This document shows, piece by piece, positions 46,693-55,159 of a stretch of DNA of 64,000 bases. The notes below the pieces were generated by a model. The model made no database searches, was not told the origin of the DNA, and worked only from the letters and a program-made list of their open reading frames with translations. The translations under genes were made by a program, and so were the position numbers. This stretch comes from Flavobacterium sp. J49 (GTDB lineage Bacteria > Bacteroidota > Bacteroidia > Flavobacteriales > Flavobacteriaceae), in the NCBI RefSeq assembly GCF_011742145.1, contig NZ_JAAQQU010000040.1, positions 53,518-117,517 on the forward strand, read 5' to 3'. Position 1 is the stretch's first letter. Each line of letters begins with the position of its first letter.

Positions 46693-47433
46693 ATGTCGAA
46701 AAGACAATATGGTCTTATCGGGAAAAATATTTCCTATTCATTTTCTAAAAAGTACTTTACCGAAAAGTTTGCTTTGGGTAATCTTGTGGATTGTTCTTAT
46801 GAGAATTTCGACTTGCAATCTATCGAGGAATTCCCGACACTCCTTGCCAACAATCCCGATTTAAAAGGGGTAAACGTTACCATTCCCTACAAAGAATCTG
46901 TCATTCCTTATTTGAACAAACTGTCTAAAAATGCAGCCCAAATTGGCGCAGTCAATGTCATTCGCTTTACTAAAAAAGGCAAGCTTAAAGGCTACAACTC
47001 AGATTACTACGGTTTTATGAAATCTTTGCAACCACTACTCCAACCACATCATCAAAAAGCCTTGATTCTCGGAACCGGTGGCGCAGCTAAAGCGGTTGCT
47101 TTTGCTTTAGACCAACTCGGAATTCTATACACTTATGTTTCTCGAGAAGAAAAGGAAGGCATGATAGACTATGACCGAATCAACGCAACGACTTTTGACA
47201 ATTACCATATCATTATCAATTGCACACCATTGGGCACAAGCCCTGATACCAAAGCCTTTCCCCCTATTCCGTATAACTTTTTTACCGAAAAACACATTGC
47301 TTTCGACCTGATTTACAATCCGGAGGAAACACAGTTTTTAAAAAAGGCGAAAAAGAAAGGAGCGATTACCAAAAACGGTTACGAAATGTTAGTTTTGCAA
47401 GCCGAGAAAGCTTGGAAAATTTGGAATAAATAA
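46693..47433 (+). CDS. aroE: shikimate dehydrogenase
   Basis: Reduces 3-dehydroshikimate to shikimate with NADPH in the chorismate pathway. The 246-residue protein has the shikimate-binding NVTIPYKESVIPYL near residue 60 (catalytic Lys), NSDYYGF near 97 and the nucleotide-binding ILGTGGAAKAV near 126. The C-terminal NGYEMLVLQAEKAW is also typical. It sits between the TPR gene and rlmH (6-bp gap). Confidence 0.95.
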   Translation: MSKRQYGLIGKNISYSFSKKYFTEKFALGNLVDCSYENFDLQSIEEFPTLLANNPDLKGVNVTIPYKESVIPYLNKLSKNAAQIGAVNVIRFTKKGKLKGYNSDYYGFMKSLQPLLQPHHQKALILGTGGAAKAVAFALDQLGILYTYVSREEKEGMIDYDRINATTFDNYHIIINCTPLGTSPDTKAFPPIPYNFFTEKHIAFDLIYNPEETQFLKKAKKKGAITKNGYEMLVLQAEKAWKIWNK

Positions 47434-47439
47434 ACAGCC

Positions 47440-47913
47440 ATGAACATCAAACTAATCACCATTGGCAAAACCGACAACAAAGCCTTGCAAACGTTGATTG
47501 ACGATTACACCAAGCGTTTGTCATTTTACATCAAATTTGATTTGGAGATTATTCCCGATATCAAAAATGTCAAAAACCTTTCAGAAGCGCAACAAAAAGA
47601 GAAAGAAGGCGAATTGATTTTGGCCAAACTCACACCGACCGACCAATTGATTTTATTAGACGAAAATGGTTCTACTTTCTCAAGCGTTGGCTTCTCCGAT
47701 TATTTACAAAAGAAAATGAATTCCGGAGTAAAAACTTTGGTTTTTGTGATTGGCGGACCTTATGGTTTCAGTACTGAAGTCTACAAAAAAGCCCAAGGAA
47801 AAGTTTCGCTTTCCGAGATGACTTTTTCGCATCAAATGGTTAGATTGTTCTTTATCGAGCAATTGTATAGAGGCTTTACAATTTTGCGTAACGAACCTTA
47901 TCACCATCAGTAA
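47440..47913 (+). CDS. rlmH: 23S rRNA pseudouridine-1915 N3-methyltransferase
   Basis: RlmH methylates pseudouridine 1915 of 23S rRNA in the mature ribosome. The 157-residue SPOUT protein shows FVIGGPYGFS near residue 105 and LSEMTFSHQMVRLFFIEQLY near 125, and ends in the family NEPYHHQ. It is the last gene of the TPR-aroE-rlmH run and converges with the lipoprotein gene. Confidence 0.96.
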   Translation: MNIKLITIGKTDNKALQTLIDDYTKRLSFYIKFDLEIIPDIKNVKNLSEAQQKEKEGELILAKLTPTDQLILLDENGSTFSSVGFSDYLQKKMNSGVKTLVFVIGGPYGFSTEVYKKAQGKVSLSEMTFSHQMVRLFFIEQLYRGFTILRNEPYHHQ

Positions 47914-47946
47914 TTAGCCTTCAGCGATCTGTTGGCAGTAACCAGT

Positions 47947-48579
47947 TTAGTAAATATATTCTTTATTTGAATTTACAGAAACACCAAGCTGTGTAATTTC
48001 CAGATTTTTGATAAAGAGTTTGTATTCAATATATTTTCCGAAAGACATGCCTTTATCGAAAGAGAAATATATTCTGGAAGGATTGGGTAACTTATTGATA
48101 AACTCTTGTAGCTGGTTTTTGGAAAAAACCAATTCGTTGTAATGCACCAAATCATTGCGGTCTAAGTGAAAATACTTAACATTAAAATCGGGTTTCTCTA
48201 ATTTGTAGCGAATTTTGGTAAACGGCATAAAAGCCAGGTTCTTCTTCACCGTATCGGTGTAAGTAAAATAGTTTTCCGAAGTAGCGCTTTTGTGGGCACT
48301 TTTGTCTTTTTTAATTTGTAGTTTTTTGATTTCCAAAATCACTTTACGCAGCGGCAAACGCTTGTCAATATTGAACAACCAATTGGTTGAGCTGATAGAA
48401 TTGTTCCGATTGACATCGACAATTGTATCTTTTTCTTCCAATTTAAAAAAGAAATAAATCGGTGAATGGTCTTTGACCTCCGCCACTATCGTTTCCTTGG
48501 CCACGGGCAATAAAACTTCTTTATCCTCTCCGCAGGAAATCATTAAAATTGAAAATATCAATAAGGCTGTCTTTTTCAT
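47947..48579 (-). CDS. lipoprotein of unknown function downstream of folP
   Basis: A 210-residue lipoprotein: the lipobox MISC puts the lipidated Cys at residue 16, followed by GEDKEV. The mature domain is polar and strand-rich without recognised motifs. It begins 10 bp after folP and is probably expressed with it; no link to folate is evident. Confidence 0.7.
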   Translation of the reverse strand: MKKTALLIFSILMISCGEDKEVLLPVAKETIVAEVKDHSPIYFFFKLEEKDTIVDVNRNNSISSTNWLFNIDKRLPLRKVILEIKKLQIKKDKSAHKSATSENYFTYTDTVKKNLAFMPFTKIRYKLEKPDFNVKYFHLDRNDLVHYNELVFSKNQLQEFINKLPNPSRIYFSFDKGMSFGKYIEYKLFIKNLEITQLGVSVNSNKEYIY

Positions 48580-48589
48580 TATTTGGGAT

Positions 48590-49426
48590 TTACTTTTTGA
48601 AATTCAAACTACGGTGCAATTTTACGCATTCTATTGCTTCTTTCACATCATGAACTCTTAAAATATTACTACCTTTTTGTAAAGCAATTGTATTCAAAAC
48701 GGTTGTACCGTTCAGCGCAAACTCAGCCGAAGTATCCAGTGTTTTATAAATCATTGATTTTCTAGAAATTCCGACCAAAATAGGCAATTCCATCATCTGA
48801 AACAGCTCCAAATTATTCATGACTTCAAAGTTTTGTTCTAAGGTTTTGGCAAAGCCAAATCCGGGATCAATAATTAAATCGTTGATACCCAAATTTCTTG
48901 CTTGTGCTACTTTTTCTGAGAAATAGAACAACATTTCTTTGGTGATATTGTCATATTGGGCCAAACTTTGCATGGTTTGCGGATTGCCTTTCATGTGCAT
49001 CATGATATAAGGCACTTGCAGTTCGGACACGGTTTTCATCATGTTTTCGTCTAAACTCCCGGCGGCAATGTCGTTAATGATGCAAGCGCCGTTTTCAATT
49101 CCGACTTTAGCCACATTAGCCCGAAAAGTATCAATTGAAATTAAGGTTTGGGGAAAATGTTTCAGCACCGATTTTACAATAGGAATTAAGCGATCGATTT
49201 CCTCTTCCTCTGAAACGAACTCAGCATTTGGCTTGCTGGAATAAGCTCCGATATCGATAAAGGTTGCACCTTCGGTAAGCATTTTTTCTACTTGCAAAAG
49301 CAGCCTTTTTTCATCGTTAAATTTTCCGCCGTCGTAAAAAGAATTGGGCGTAACATTTAAGATTCCCATGACTTTGGGAGAAGATAAATCGACAAGCGTT
49401 CCGAGGCAGTTAATGGTCATTTGCAT
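48590..49426 (-). CDS. folP: dihydropteroate synthase
   Basis: Joins p-aminobenzoate with dihydropterin pyrophosphate to make dihydropteroate. The 278-residue TIM barrel has the pterin/pABA loops MGILNVTPNSFYDGG near residue 20 and IDIGAYSSKPNA near 58 (a variant of the usual IGGEST-type motif), then IDTFRA, IINDIAAG, LIIDPGFGFAKT and LVGISRKSM. The lead ATG at 49426 is used; 49420 is an alternative. A promoter lies upstream, overlapping the divergent gene. Confidence 0.95.
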   Translation of the reverse strand: MQMTINCLGTLVDLSSPKVMGILNVTPNSFYDGGKFNDEKRLLLQVEKMLTEGATFIDIGAYSSKPNAEFVSEEEEIDRLIPIVKSVLKHFPQTLISIDTFRANVAKVGIENGACIINDIAAGSLDENMMKTVSELQVPYIMMHMKGNPQTMQSLAQYDNITKEMLFYFSEKVAQARNLGINDLIIDPGFGFAKTLEQNFEVMNNLELFQMMELPILVGISRKSMIYKTLDTSAEFALNGTTVLNTIALQKGSNILRVHDVKEAIECVKLHRSLNFKK

Positions 49427-49452
49427 TTTAAGTTAGTTATAAGATTTAGTCC

Positions 49453-49483
49453 TTTGTACTTCAATCTTTATTCTTTACTTTTG
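49453..49483 (+). promoter_or_regulatory. promoter of the DUF1599 gene
   Basis: TTTG (49453-49456) and TACTTTTG (49476-49483) are 19 bp apart, a near-perfect Bacteroidetes promoter, ending 28 bp before the ATG. Confidence 0.75.
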
Positions 49484-49496
49484 GGAAAATTTGACA

Positions 49497-49529
49497 CAAA
49501 GATACACTGAAATGAGTAAAACTTCTCAA
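49497..49529 (-). promoter_or_regulatory. promoter of folP
   Basis: The minus strand has TTG (49529-49527), a 22-bp spacer and TATCTTTG (49504-49497). It lies about 70 bp upstream of folP and overlaps the start of the divergent DUF1599 gene. Confidence 0.6.
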
Positions 49530-50054
49530 GAATATGACAAGGTTATCGCCATTTGCCGACAACTGTATATCAACAAAATGAAAGACTACGGAAGTGCTTG
49601 GAGAATCTTGAGACTGCCTTCCTTGACCGATCAAATATTCATCAAAGCCCAACGCATCCGCAGTTTGCAACAAAACGATGTTCGCAAAGTGGACGAAGAC
49701 GAAACCGGAGAATTTATCGGGATTATTAACTATTCGATTATGGCTTTAATCCAATTGGATTTGGGCGTAGTAGAACAACCCGATTTGGATGTGGCTAAGG
49801 CGACCCAACTGTATGATGAAAAAGTAGCTATAACCAAATCCTTGATGGAAGCCAAAAACCACGATTACAGCGAAGCTTGGCGAGACATGCGGGTGAGTTC
49901 ACTAACTGATTTGATTTTACAAAAGCTACTTCGTGTAAAGCAAATTGAAGACAATCAAGGCAAAACAATCGTTTCAGAAGGCATTGACGCCAATTATCAG
50001 GACATGATTAATTATTCGGTTTTTGCTTTAATTCTGATGAAATTCGGACAATAA
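49512..50054 (+). CDS. DUF1599 protein with two repeats
   Basis: A 180-residue protein from the ATG at 49512 (the frame extends to a TTG at 49491 inside the leader). Two related halves are seen: KMKDYGSAWRILRLPSLTDQ near residue 22 and KNHDYSEAWRDMRVSSLTDL near 115. This is the DUF1599 family of Bacteroidetes, whose function is unknown (a nucleotide-modification role has been suggested). It starts a run of same-strand genes leading to tpiA. Confidence 0.8.
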   Translation: MSKTSQEYDKVIAICRQLYINKMKDYGSAWRILRLPSLTDQIFIKAQRIRSLQQNDVRKVDEDETGEFIGIINYSIMALIQLDLGVVEQPDLDVAKATQLYDEKVAITKSLMEAKNHDYSEAWRDMRVSSLTDLILQKLLRVKQIEDNQGKTIVSEGIDANYQDMINYSVFALILMKFGQ

Positions 50055-50105
50055 TTTATAAGCGCTTAAATTTAAATAAATTCCAAAATCTATATTACAA
50101 CAATT

Positions 50106-51197
50106 ATGGCAATCTCTAAAAATAATATCGCTTGGGGAATTCGAATCGTAATTTCATTCCTGTTTTTACTTTCGGCTGTCGCCAAATTATATCCGTCGCC
50201 TTACTTCGCCATTTCAACCTTTGAAGTAAAACAATTGTATCCGATGGGATTTTCGGAAAGTTTTGCACCCTATTTTTCGAGAGTTTTAATCGGAATTGAA
50301 TTGGCCTTAGGCTTTTTGATATTGCAAAAGCACTTTTTGCGAAGCATTATCATACCGGCTACGATTTTATTGTTATTTGTTTTCACTTCACATTTGACCA
50401 TCGAAACGATACAAAATGGAGGGAATTCAGGAAACTGCGGCTGTTTTGGAAGTTTGTTGCCCATGACGCCTATCGAAGCGATTCTCAAAAACGTAGCTGC
50501 TATGGCATTATTGATTTGGTTACTGTTTATCATGCCAAAATCAAACGAAAAGAAAGACAATTTTTGGTTATTGACAACGGTTACTTTGGCTTCTATTTTG
50601 GCCTTATTCATGTTGGCTCCTATCCAGCCTATAGAAAGTAGCTTCAGCGTTACTACTCCGGAAGAAACCACAAATGATACCATTCCTGAAACCAAAGTTG
50701 ACACCTTAAAAACCGTGGTTACAAAAGACACCGTTAAAAAAGTAGACGAAACACTTAAAGAAGTAGTCAAAACGGAACCCACAGAGCCCGCCAGACACAA
50801 ATCGGGTTACGCCCAATATTTTCCTAACATTGATAAAGGACGAAAAACACTTTGTTTCTTTGTTCCGGGTTGTGATCATTGTCGCGATGCGGCTAAAGAG
50901 TTGACAGAATTGAGAAAAACCACCAAAAATTTCCCAGAGATTTCGATTATTTTCATGAATGAGGAAGCCGACTTGATTCCGGCGTTTTTCAAATATGCCG
51001 GAGCCGAATATCCCTATAAAATCATTGAGGTTATTCCATTCTGGAAAGTACTGGGTTCGGGCAAAGACACACCCGGCATCAAATATTTGTGGAACGGAAA
51101 TGAATACAAATACTATTGGGGTATAACCGACAATAAATTTGTCCTCTCAGATTTTGAAAGCTTAATCAATAAGCCATATTCAGAGTTAAAAAAATAA
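50106..51197 (+). CDS. DoxX/MauE-like membrane protein fused to a thioredoxin-like domain
   Basis: A 363-residue BT_3928-type protein. Residues 1-190 have about five hydrophobic helices with the MauE/DoxX-like loop SGNCGCFGSLLP near 107. A Thr/Lys-rich linker follows, then a thioredoxin-like domain with FVPGCDHCRDAAKEL (CxxC near residues 255-258). It may pass reducing or oxidising equivalents across the inner membrane. The TlpA-like gene at 51634 in the same run supports a thiol-redox role. Confidence 0.75.
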   Translation: MAISKNNIAWGIRIVISFLFLLSAVAKLYPSPYFAISTFEVKQLYPMGFSESFAPYFSRVLIGIELALGFLILQKHFLRSIIIPATILLLFVFTSHLTIETIQNGGNSGNCGCFGSLLPMTPIEAILKNVAAMALLIWLLFIMPKSNEKKDNFWLLTTVTLASILALFMLAPIQPIESSFSVTTPEETTNDTIPETKVDTLKTVVTKDTVKKVDETLKEVVKTEPTEPARHKSGYAQYFPNIDKGRKTLCFFVPGCDHCRDAAKELTELRKTTKNFPEISIIFMNEEADLIPAFFKYAGAEYPYKIIEVIPFWKVLGSGKDTPGIKYLWNGNEYKYYWGITDNKFVLSDFESLINKPYSELKK

Positions 51198-51246
51198 ATC
51201 CAACTTATGTTTCTTTTTCTTATTTTTAAAGACTAAAAAAGATTTT

Positions 51247-51555
51247 ATGATTAAGTATATAATGTCTAAAAGAGTAAACGAAAGAGGACTGATAGGTATT
51301 GTCTTATGTGTCATTGTTTTTTCCTTGGGTTACTTTGTTCTCAATCACATCTCAACGATGGAAGACCCACCATTGGGCAATACAATTTATATTCTGATAG
51401 GCAGTACTTTGACCTTTCTTTCTATTTTAGGGGTTATTTTAATCCTAAAATATATGTATGACAATAAAAAGAAAAAAGAGCGAAGAGAGCGCAAAAGGAA
51501 AAAGCACAAACTCTTTTACCTGAAAGACAATCCGGAGAACAAAAACAAAAAATGA
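51247..51555 (+). CDS. small membrane protein with basic tail
   Basis: The product has 102 residues, two membrane helices (about 16-36 and 47-72) and a strongly basic C-terminal tail rich in Lys and Arg. No known family. An internal ATG at 51262 is an alternative start. It lies between the two thioredoxin-type genes. Confidence 0.65.
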   Translation: MIKYIMSKRVNERGLIGIVLCVIVFSLGYFVLNHISTMEDPPLGNTIYILIGSTLTFLSILGVILILKYMYDNKKKKERRERKRKKHKLFYLKDNPENKNKK

Positions 51556-51633
51556 TTCACCAAACCGAAGAGAATTAGCAAAATTTTATGACTTTGAAAG
51601 TAAGTCATATTTTATCTTTATAAAAAAATTGAA

Positions 51634-52131
51634 ATGAAAAAAGTCCTTTTAAGTATCGTGTTTATTATCAGTTGTTTAGCATGCTCAAATGCCCAAAAAA
51701 CAGAATTCAGCAAAACAACTTTTGAAAAAAAATTAATTGCTCAAGACAGTACACAAACCACTTTTAAAGAAATCATTAAAAACCACAAAGGAAAAGTTGT
51801 CGTAATGGAAATTTGGGCTTCTTGGTGCAGTGATTGTGTTAAGGCTATGCCCAAATTTAAAGAGCTACAAGCCAAATATACCGATGCCAGTTATGTGTTT
51901 ATCTCTATGGACAAATCCTATGACAAATGGTTGGCCGGAATTGACAAACACGAATTAAAAGGCGACCACTATTGGGTCACCGACGGAATGAAAGGAGAAT
52001 TCGGAAAATCCATTGATTTGGATTGGATTCCAAGATATATTATTATTGACAAAGACGGTAAAATTGCCACTTACAGAGCTGTAGAAACCGACTTTGAAGA
52101 AATGAGCGCCACCATAAAAAAAATATTATAA
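51634..52131 (+). CDS. TlpA-like periplasmic thiol-disulfide oxidoreductase
   Basis: A 165-residue exported thioredoxin-fold protein; the signal is MKKVLLSIVFIISCLACSNA, with a Cys (near residue 18) that may make it a lipoprotein. The active site is EIWASWCSDCVKAMPKF (CxxC near 64-67) and the cis-Pro segment IPRYIIID is near 132. It may reduce periplasmic cysteines. Its stop overlaps the tpiA start by one base. Confidence 0.85.
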   Translation: MKKVLLSIVFIISCLACSNAQKTEFSKTTFEKKLIAQDSTQTTFKEIIKNHKGKVVVMEIWASWCSDCVKAMPKFKELQAKYTDASYVFISMDKSYDKWLAGIDKHELKGDHYWVTDGMKGEFGKSIDLDWIPRYIIIDKDGKIATYRAVETDFEEMSATIKKIL

Positions 52132-52883
52132 TGAGACAAAAGATTGTTGCCGGTAATTGGAAAATGCATAAAAATGCCGAAGAAACTGAAGATTTATTAA
52201 ACGAATTGATTGACAAATTGCCCAACGATCTTGAGGCACAAATTATCGTCGCCCCTACATTTGTAAATCTGGCTTCTGCCGTTGACCATTTAGAATTTAC
52301 GAATATCGGTGTGGCCGCACAAAATATGCATCAAAATGAAAGCGGTGCCTATACCGGTGAAATTTCAGCCGATATGTTAAAAAGTATAGGTGTAAATATT
52401 GTGATTTTAGGACACTCAGAGCGTCGTGCCTATTTTCATGAAACCGATACCCTTTTGGCACAAAAAGTGACTACCGCATTAAAACACGATATGACTGTTA
52501 TTTTTTGCTTTGGGGAAGAATTAAAAGACAGACAAAATAACCAACATTTCAATGTGGTGGAAAATCAATTGCGAGATGGTTTGTTTCACTTAGAAAATAA
52601 AGATTGGGAACAAATCATTTTAGCTTATGAACCCGTTTGGGCCATTGGTACGGGAGAAACCGCTTCACCTGAACAAGCGCAGGAAATGCACGAGTTCATC
52701 AGAGAAACCATTCGAAAAAGATTTGGAAGCGATGTTGCCGAAGATGTTTCCATTTTATATGGAGGAAGCGTAAAACCTGACAATGCCAAAGAAATTTTTT
52801 CAAAGCCTGATGTTGATGGCGGGTTGATAGGCGGTGCAGCCTTAAAAGCAACAGATTTTGCTGCGATCGCAAGTGCAATTTAA
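52131..52883 (+). CDS. tpiA: triosephosphate isomerase
   Basis: Interconverts dihydroxyacetone phosphate and glyceraldehyde 3-phosphate in glycolysis. The 250-residue TIM barrel has GNWKMHKNAEE (Lys near residue 12), LGHSERR (His near 97), the catalytic YEPVWAIGTGETASPEQ (Glu near 167) and YGGSVKPDNA. It is the last gene of the run and ends at a terminator. Confidence 0.97.
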   Translation: MRQKIVAGNWKMHKNAEETEDLLNELIDKLPNDLEAQIIVAPTFVNLASAVDHLEFTNIGVAAQNMHQNESGAYTGEISADMLKSIGVNIVILGHSERRAYFHETDTLLAQKVTTALKHDMTVIFCFGEELKDRQNNQHFNVVENQLRDGLFHLENKDWEQIILAYEPVWAIGTGETASPEQAQEMHEFIRETIRKRFGSDVAEDVSILYGGSVKPDNAKEIFSKPDVDGGLIGGAALKATDFAAIASAI

Positions 52884-52906
52884 TTTTAATTAAATATTTT
52901 ATTCTA

Positions 52907-52938
52907 AAAGCCTTTCATTAATTTGAAAGGTTTTTTTT
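52907..52938 (+). terminator. intrinsic terminator after tpiA
   Basis: AAAGCCTTTCA and TGAAAGG pair around a short loop, followed by eight T residues, 24 bp past the tpiA stop. Confidence 0.85.
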
Positions 52939-53031
52939 ATCTAAATAAATAAAAATATGCTTTTAATCGATTTTATTTGCATTTAAACGATATTTTTCTT
53001 TGCTTTACCCTGTCTAAAATCAAATAAGTTT

Positions 53032-53502
53032 ATGAAAGCTAAATTAATTTTACTTTTCCTTTTTGTCTCTTTAACAAACCTACAAGCCCAAATTGATACC
53101 CAAAAACGTTTTCAATCTGATTCGAGAAAGTATTATGTATGGAATGTTGATTTTGAAAAGTATGAATTGGTAGAAACCGAATACGAACATTCGGTAATCG
53201 ACATCCGTGAAATTGGCTCCAAAACCAATGGCTATGTTGTTATCAGTATGATTGACAACGGACAAACCCGATTGCATCACGGTTCAATCTATAATTTCAC
53301 CAAAGAAGATGACAATGAGGGTTCATGGATGATACAATCTAAATTTATGAGAGCCAAACTCACCTACAATCCGAAAGACAATACCATGACTTATTTGTAT
53401 GACGGCGACAGCAAACGCTATAAACGCATCATGATCTTTACTGTGGCACCGGATGAAATTCCAAATGCGAGTTTAAAAGCCGCTATGGTCAAATTAGATT
53501 AA
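53032..53502 (+). CDS. exported protein of unknown function
   Basis: A 156-residue protein with a signal peptide (about 1-19, ending NLQAQ). The mature part is beta-rich (KYYVWNVDFEKYELVETEYE near residue 34, DNTMTYLYDGDSKRYKR near 122) without recognised family motifs. It lies alone between the tpiA terminator and prmA. Confidence 0.7.
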   Translation: MKAKLILLFLFVSLTNLQAQIDTQKRFQSDSRKYYVWNVDFEKYELVETEYEHSVIDIREIGSKTNGYVVISMIDNGQTRLHHGSIYNFTKEDDNEGSWMIQSKFMRAKLTYNPKDNTMTYLYDGDSKRYKRIMIFTVAPDEIPNASLKAAMVKLD

Positions 53503-53544
53503 ATTTCTTTTTGCAAAACGCTTTACAGTAACTCTTTCGATTGT

Positions 53545-53552
53545 TACCTTTG
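53545..53552 (+). promoter_or_regulatory. -7 promoter element TACCTTTG
   Basis: An exact TAnnTTTG match 14 bp before the prmA ATG. No -33 box at the expected distance. Confidence 0.45.
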
Positions 53553-53566
53553 CAAAAAAATAATCC

Positions 53567-54400
53567 ATGTCAAACAGCTATTTAGGGTATCATTTTTCGG
53601 TTGAGCCCAAAGACTTAGGTTCAGAAATCTTAATTGCCGAATTGGGAGAAAAACCATTTGAAAGTTTTATAGAAACCGACAACGGTTTTAGTGCTTACAT
53701 CCAAAAAGACCTTTGGACCGAAGATATCTTAGAAGATATTTATCTGTTAACCTCGCCGGAATTTACTATTTCCTATACTGTTGAAGAAATTGATCAAGTC
53801 AACTGGAATGAGGAATGGGAAAAGAATTTCGAACCCATAGATGTAGATGGGAAATGCCATGTTCGCGCACCATTCCACCCAAAAACCGAAGCACAGTTTG
53901 ATATTGTTATCGAACCCAAAATGAGTTTCGGAACCGGACATCACGAAACCACACACATGATGATTCAACATCTATTGGAAACCGATGTTACAGGTATGAA
54001 AACCTTAGACATGGGTTGCGGCACAGCAATTTTAGCCATTTTGGCTGAAATGAAAGGCGCTAAACCAATTGATGCTATTGATATCGATAACTGGTGCTAT
54101 TTGAACTCTATTGAAAATGCCGAACGCAATAATTGTCATGAAATCACTGTTTATGAAGGCGATGCTGAATTGTTGAAAGGAAAAAAATACGACTTACTCA
54201 TTGCCAACATTAACCGCAACATTTTATTAAACGATATGCAGCAATATGTAGATTGTTTGAACAAAGGTGGTATTCTTTTGTTAAGCGGATTCTACACCGA
54301 AGACATTCCGTTTATTGATGCTTCATGCACAGCGAAAGGGCTAACCTATGTGAAAAAATTTGAGAGAAACAATTGGGTTTCATTAAAATACAGTTATTAA
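53567..54400 (+). CDS. prmA: ribosomal protein L11 methyltransferase
   Basis: PrmA methylates ribosomal protein L11. The 277-residue protein has the substrate-domain segment WNEEWEKNFEPIDV near residue 84, the SAM motifs FGTGHHETTHMM near 124 and LDMGCGTAILAI near 148, and IANINRNILL near 210. ClpS follows 48 bp later on the same strand. Confidence 0.94.
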   Translation: MSNSYLGYHFSVEPKDLGSEILIAELGEKPFESFIETDNGFSAYIQKDLWTEDILEDIYLLTSPEFTISYTVEEIDQVNWNEEWEKNFEPIDVDGKCHVRAPFHPKTEAQFDIVIEPKMSFGTGHHETTHMMIQHLLETDVTGMKTLDMGCGTAILAILAEMKGAKPIDAIDIDNWCYLNSIENAERNNCHEITVYEGDAELLKGKKYDLLIANINRNILLNDMQQYVDCLNKGGILLLSGFYTEDIPFIDASCTAKGLTYVKKFERNNWVSLKYSY

Positions 54401-54448
54401 TGATGTATTCCGAGGTAAAAATAAAACCTTAAACTCGAAAAGAAACAA

Positions 54449-54724
54449 ATGAGCACTATAGAAAAAGTACAAGAAGACGTTTTAGTCGAAGAGTTGGTTG
54501 GAACCAACAATGAAATAGTTTTGTATAATGATGATGTCAACACTTTTGACCACGTGATTGACACTTTAATTCGCGTTTGTCAACACACCGCTGAACAAGC
54601 CGAACAATGTGCCATTTTAGTACATTACAAAGGAAAATGTACCGTAAAAACGGGACACTTTGACGAACTAAAACCCCAATGTACTCAATTATTGGAAGCC
54701 GGTTTGAGTGCCGAGATTATTTAA
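54449..54724 (+). CDS. clpS: ClpS, ATP-dependent protease adaptor
   Basis: The 91-residue adaptor delivers N-end-rule substrates to ClpAP/ClpCP. It has the binding-pocket motif YNDDVNTFDHVIDTLIRVC near residue 26, then EQCAILVHYKGKC. The last 4 bp overlap the convergent 54721 gene. Confidence 0.95.
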   Translation: MSTIEKVQEDVLVEELVGTNNEIVLYNDDVNTFDHVIDTLIRVCQHTAEQAEQCAILVHYKGKCTVKTGHFDELKPQCTQLLEAGLSAEII

Positions 54725-55155
54725 CCTTTAAACTTCCAGTCAAACTCGTCGCTGTCTTTAATGATAGCGCCAATTTCCACGCGAATAACAATATCATATT
54801 CGGTTTGAAGAATCAACCAATTGCTTTCGTTAAAGTGATTTTCAAAAGAATCAAAATCTTCTACAGACCATGATTTAAAAGGCAAATCAGCCTTGATTGA
54901 TTCGACATTTTTACCAATAACGTTATTTCCTAAAATAGTTGCTTCAGGATTTGAACAAGCAATATAGCCTAAACGATAATTTTCATCTTCATAAAAAGTT
55001 ACGCTTATTTTTTGTGCATTGTAATGATAAATTACATTACCGTCTTCGTCTTTGAATTGCTTGGAAGGCTTACCATATATGGCTTCCACATGATTTTGTT
55101 TCATGCCGAAGAGCAATTGATCGACTCCGTTTTTAGGATTGATAATCATTGGCAT
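54721..55155 (-). CDS. unknown protein downstream of purM
   Basis: A 144-residue soluble protein starting MPMIINPKNGVDQLLFGMKQ. The frame goes further up into purM, but the ATG at 55155, 4 bp after the purM stop, is the natural start. The C-terminal part (SNWLILQTEYDIVIRVEIGA) is strand-rich. No known family. Probably co-transcribed with purM. Confidence 0.7.
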   Translation of the reverse strand: MPMIINPKNGVDQLLFGMKQNHVEAIYGKPSKQFKDEDGNVIYHYNAQKISVTFYEDENYRLGYIACSNPEATILGNNVIGKNVESIKADLPFKSWSVEDFDSFENHFNESNWLILQTEYDIVIRVEIGAIIKDSDEFDWKFKG

Positions 55156-55159
55156 AGTT

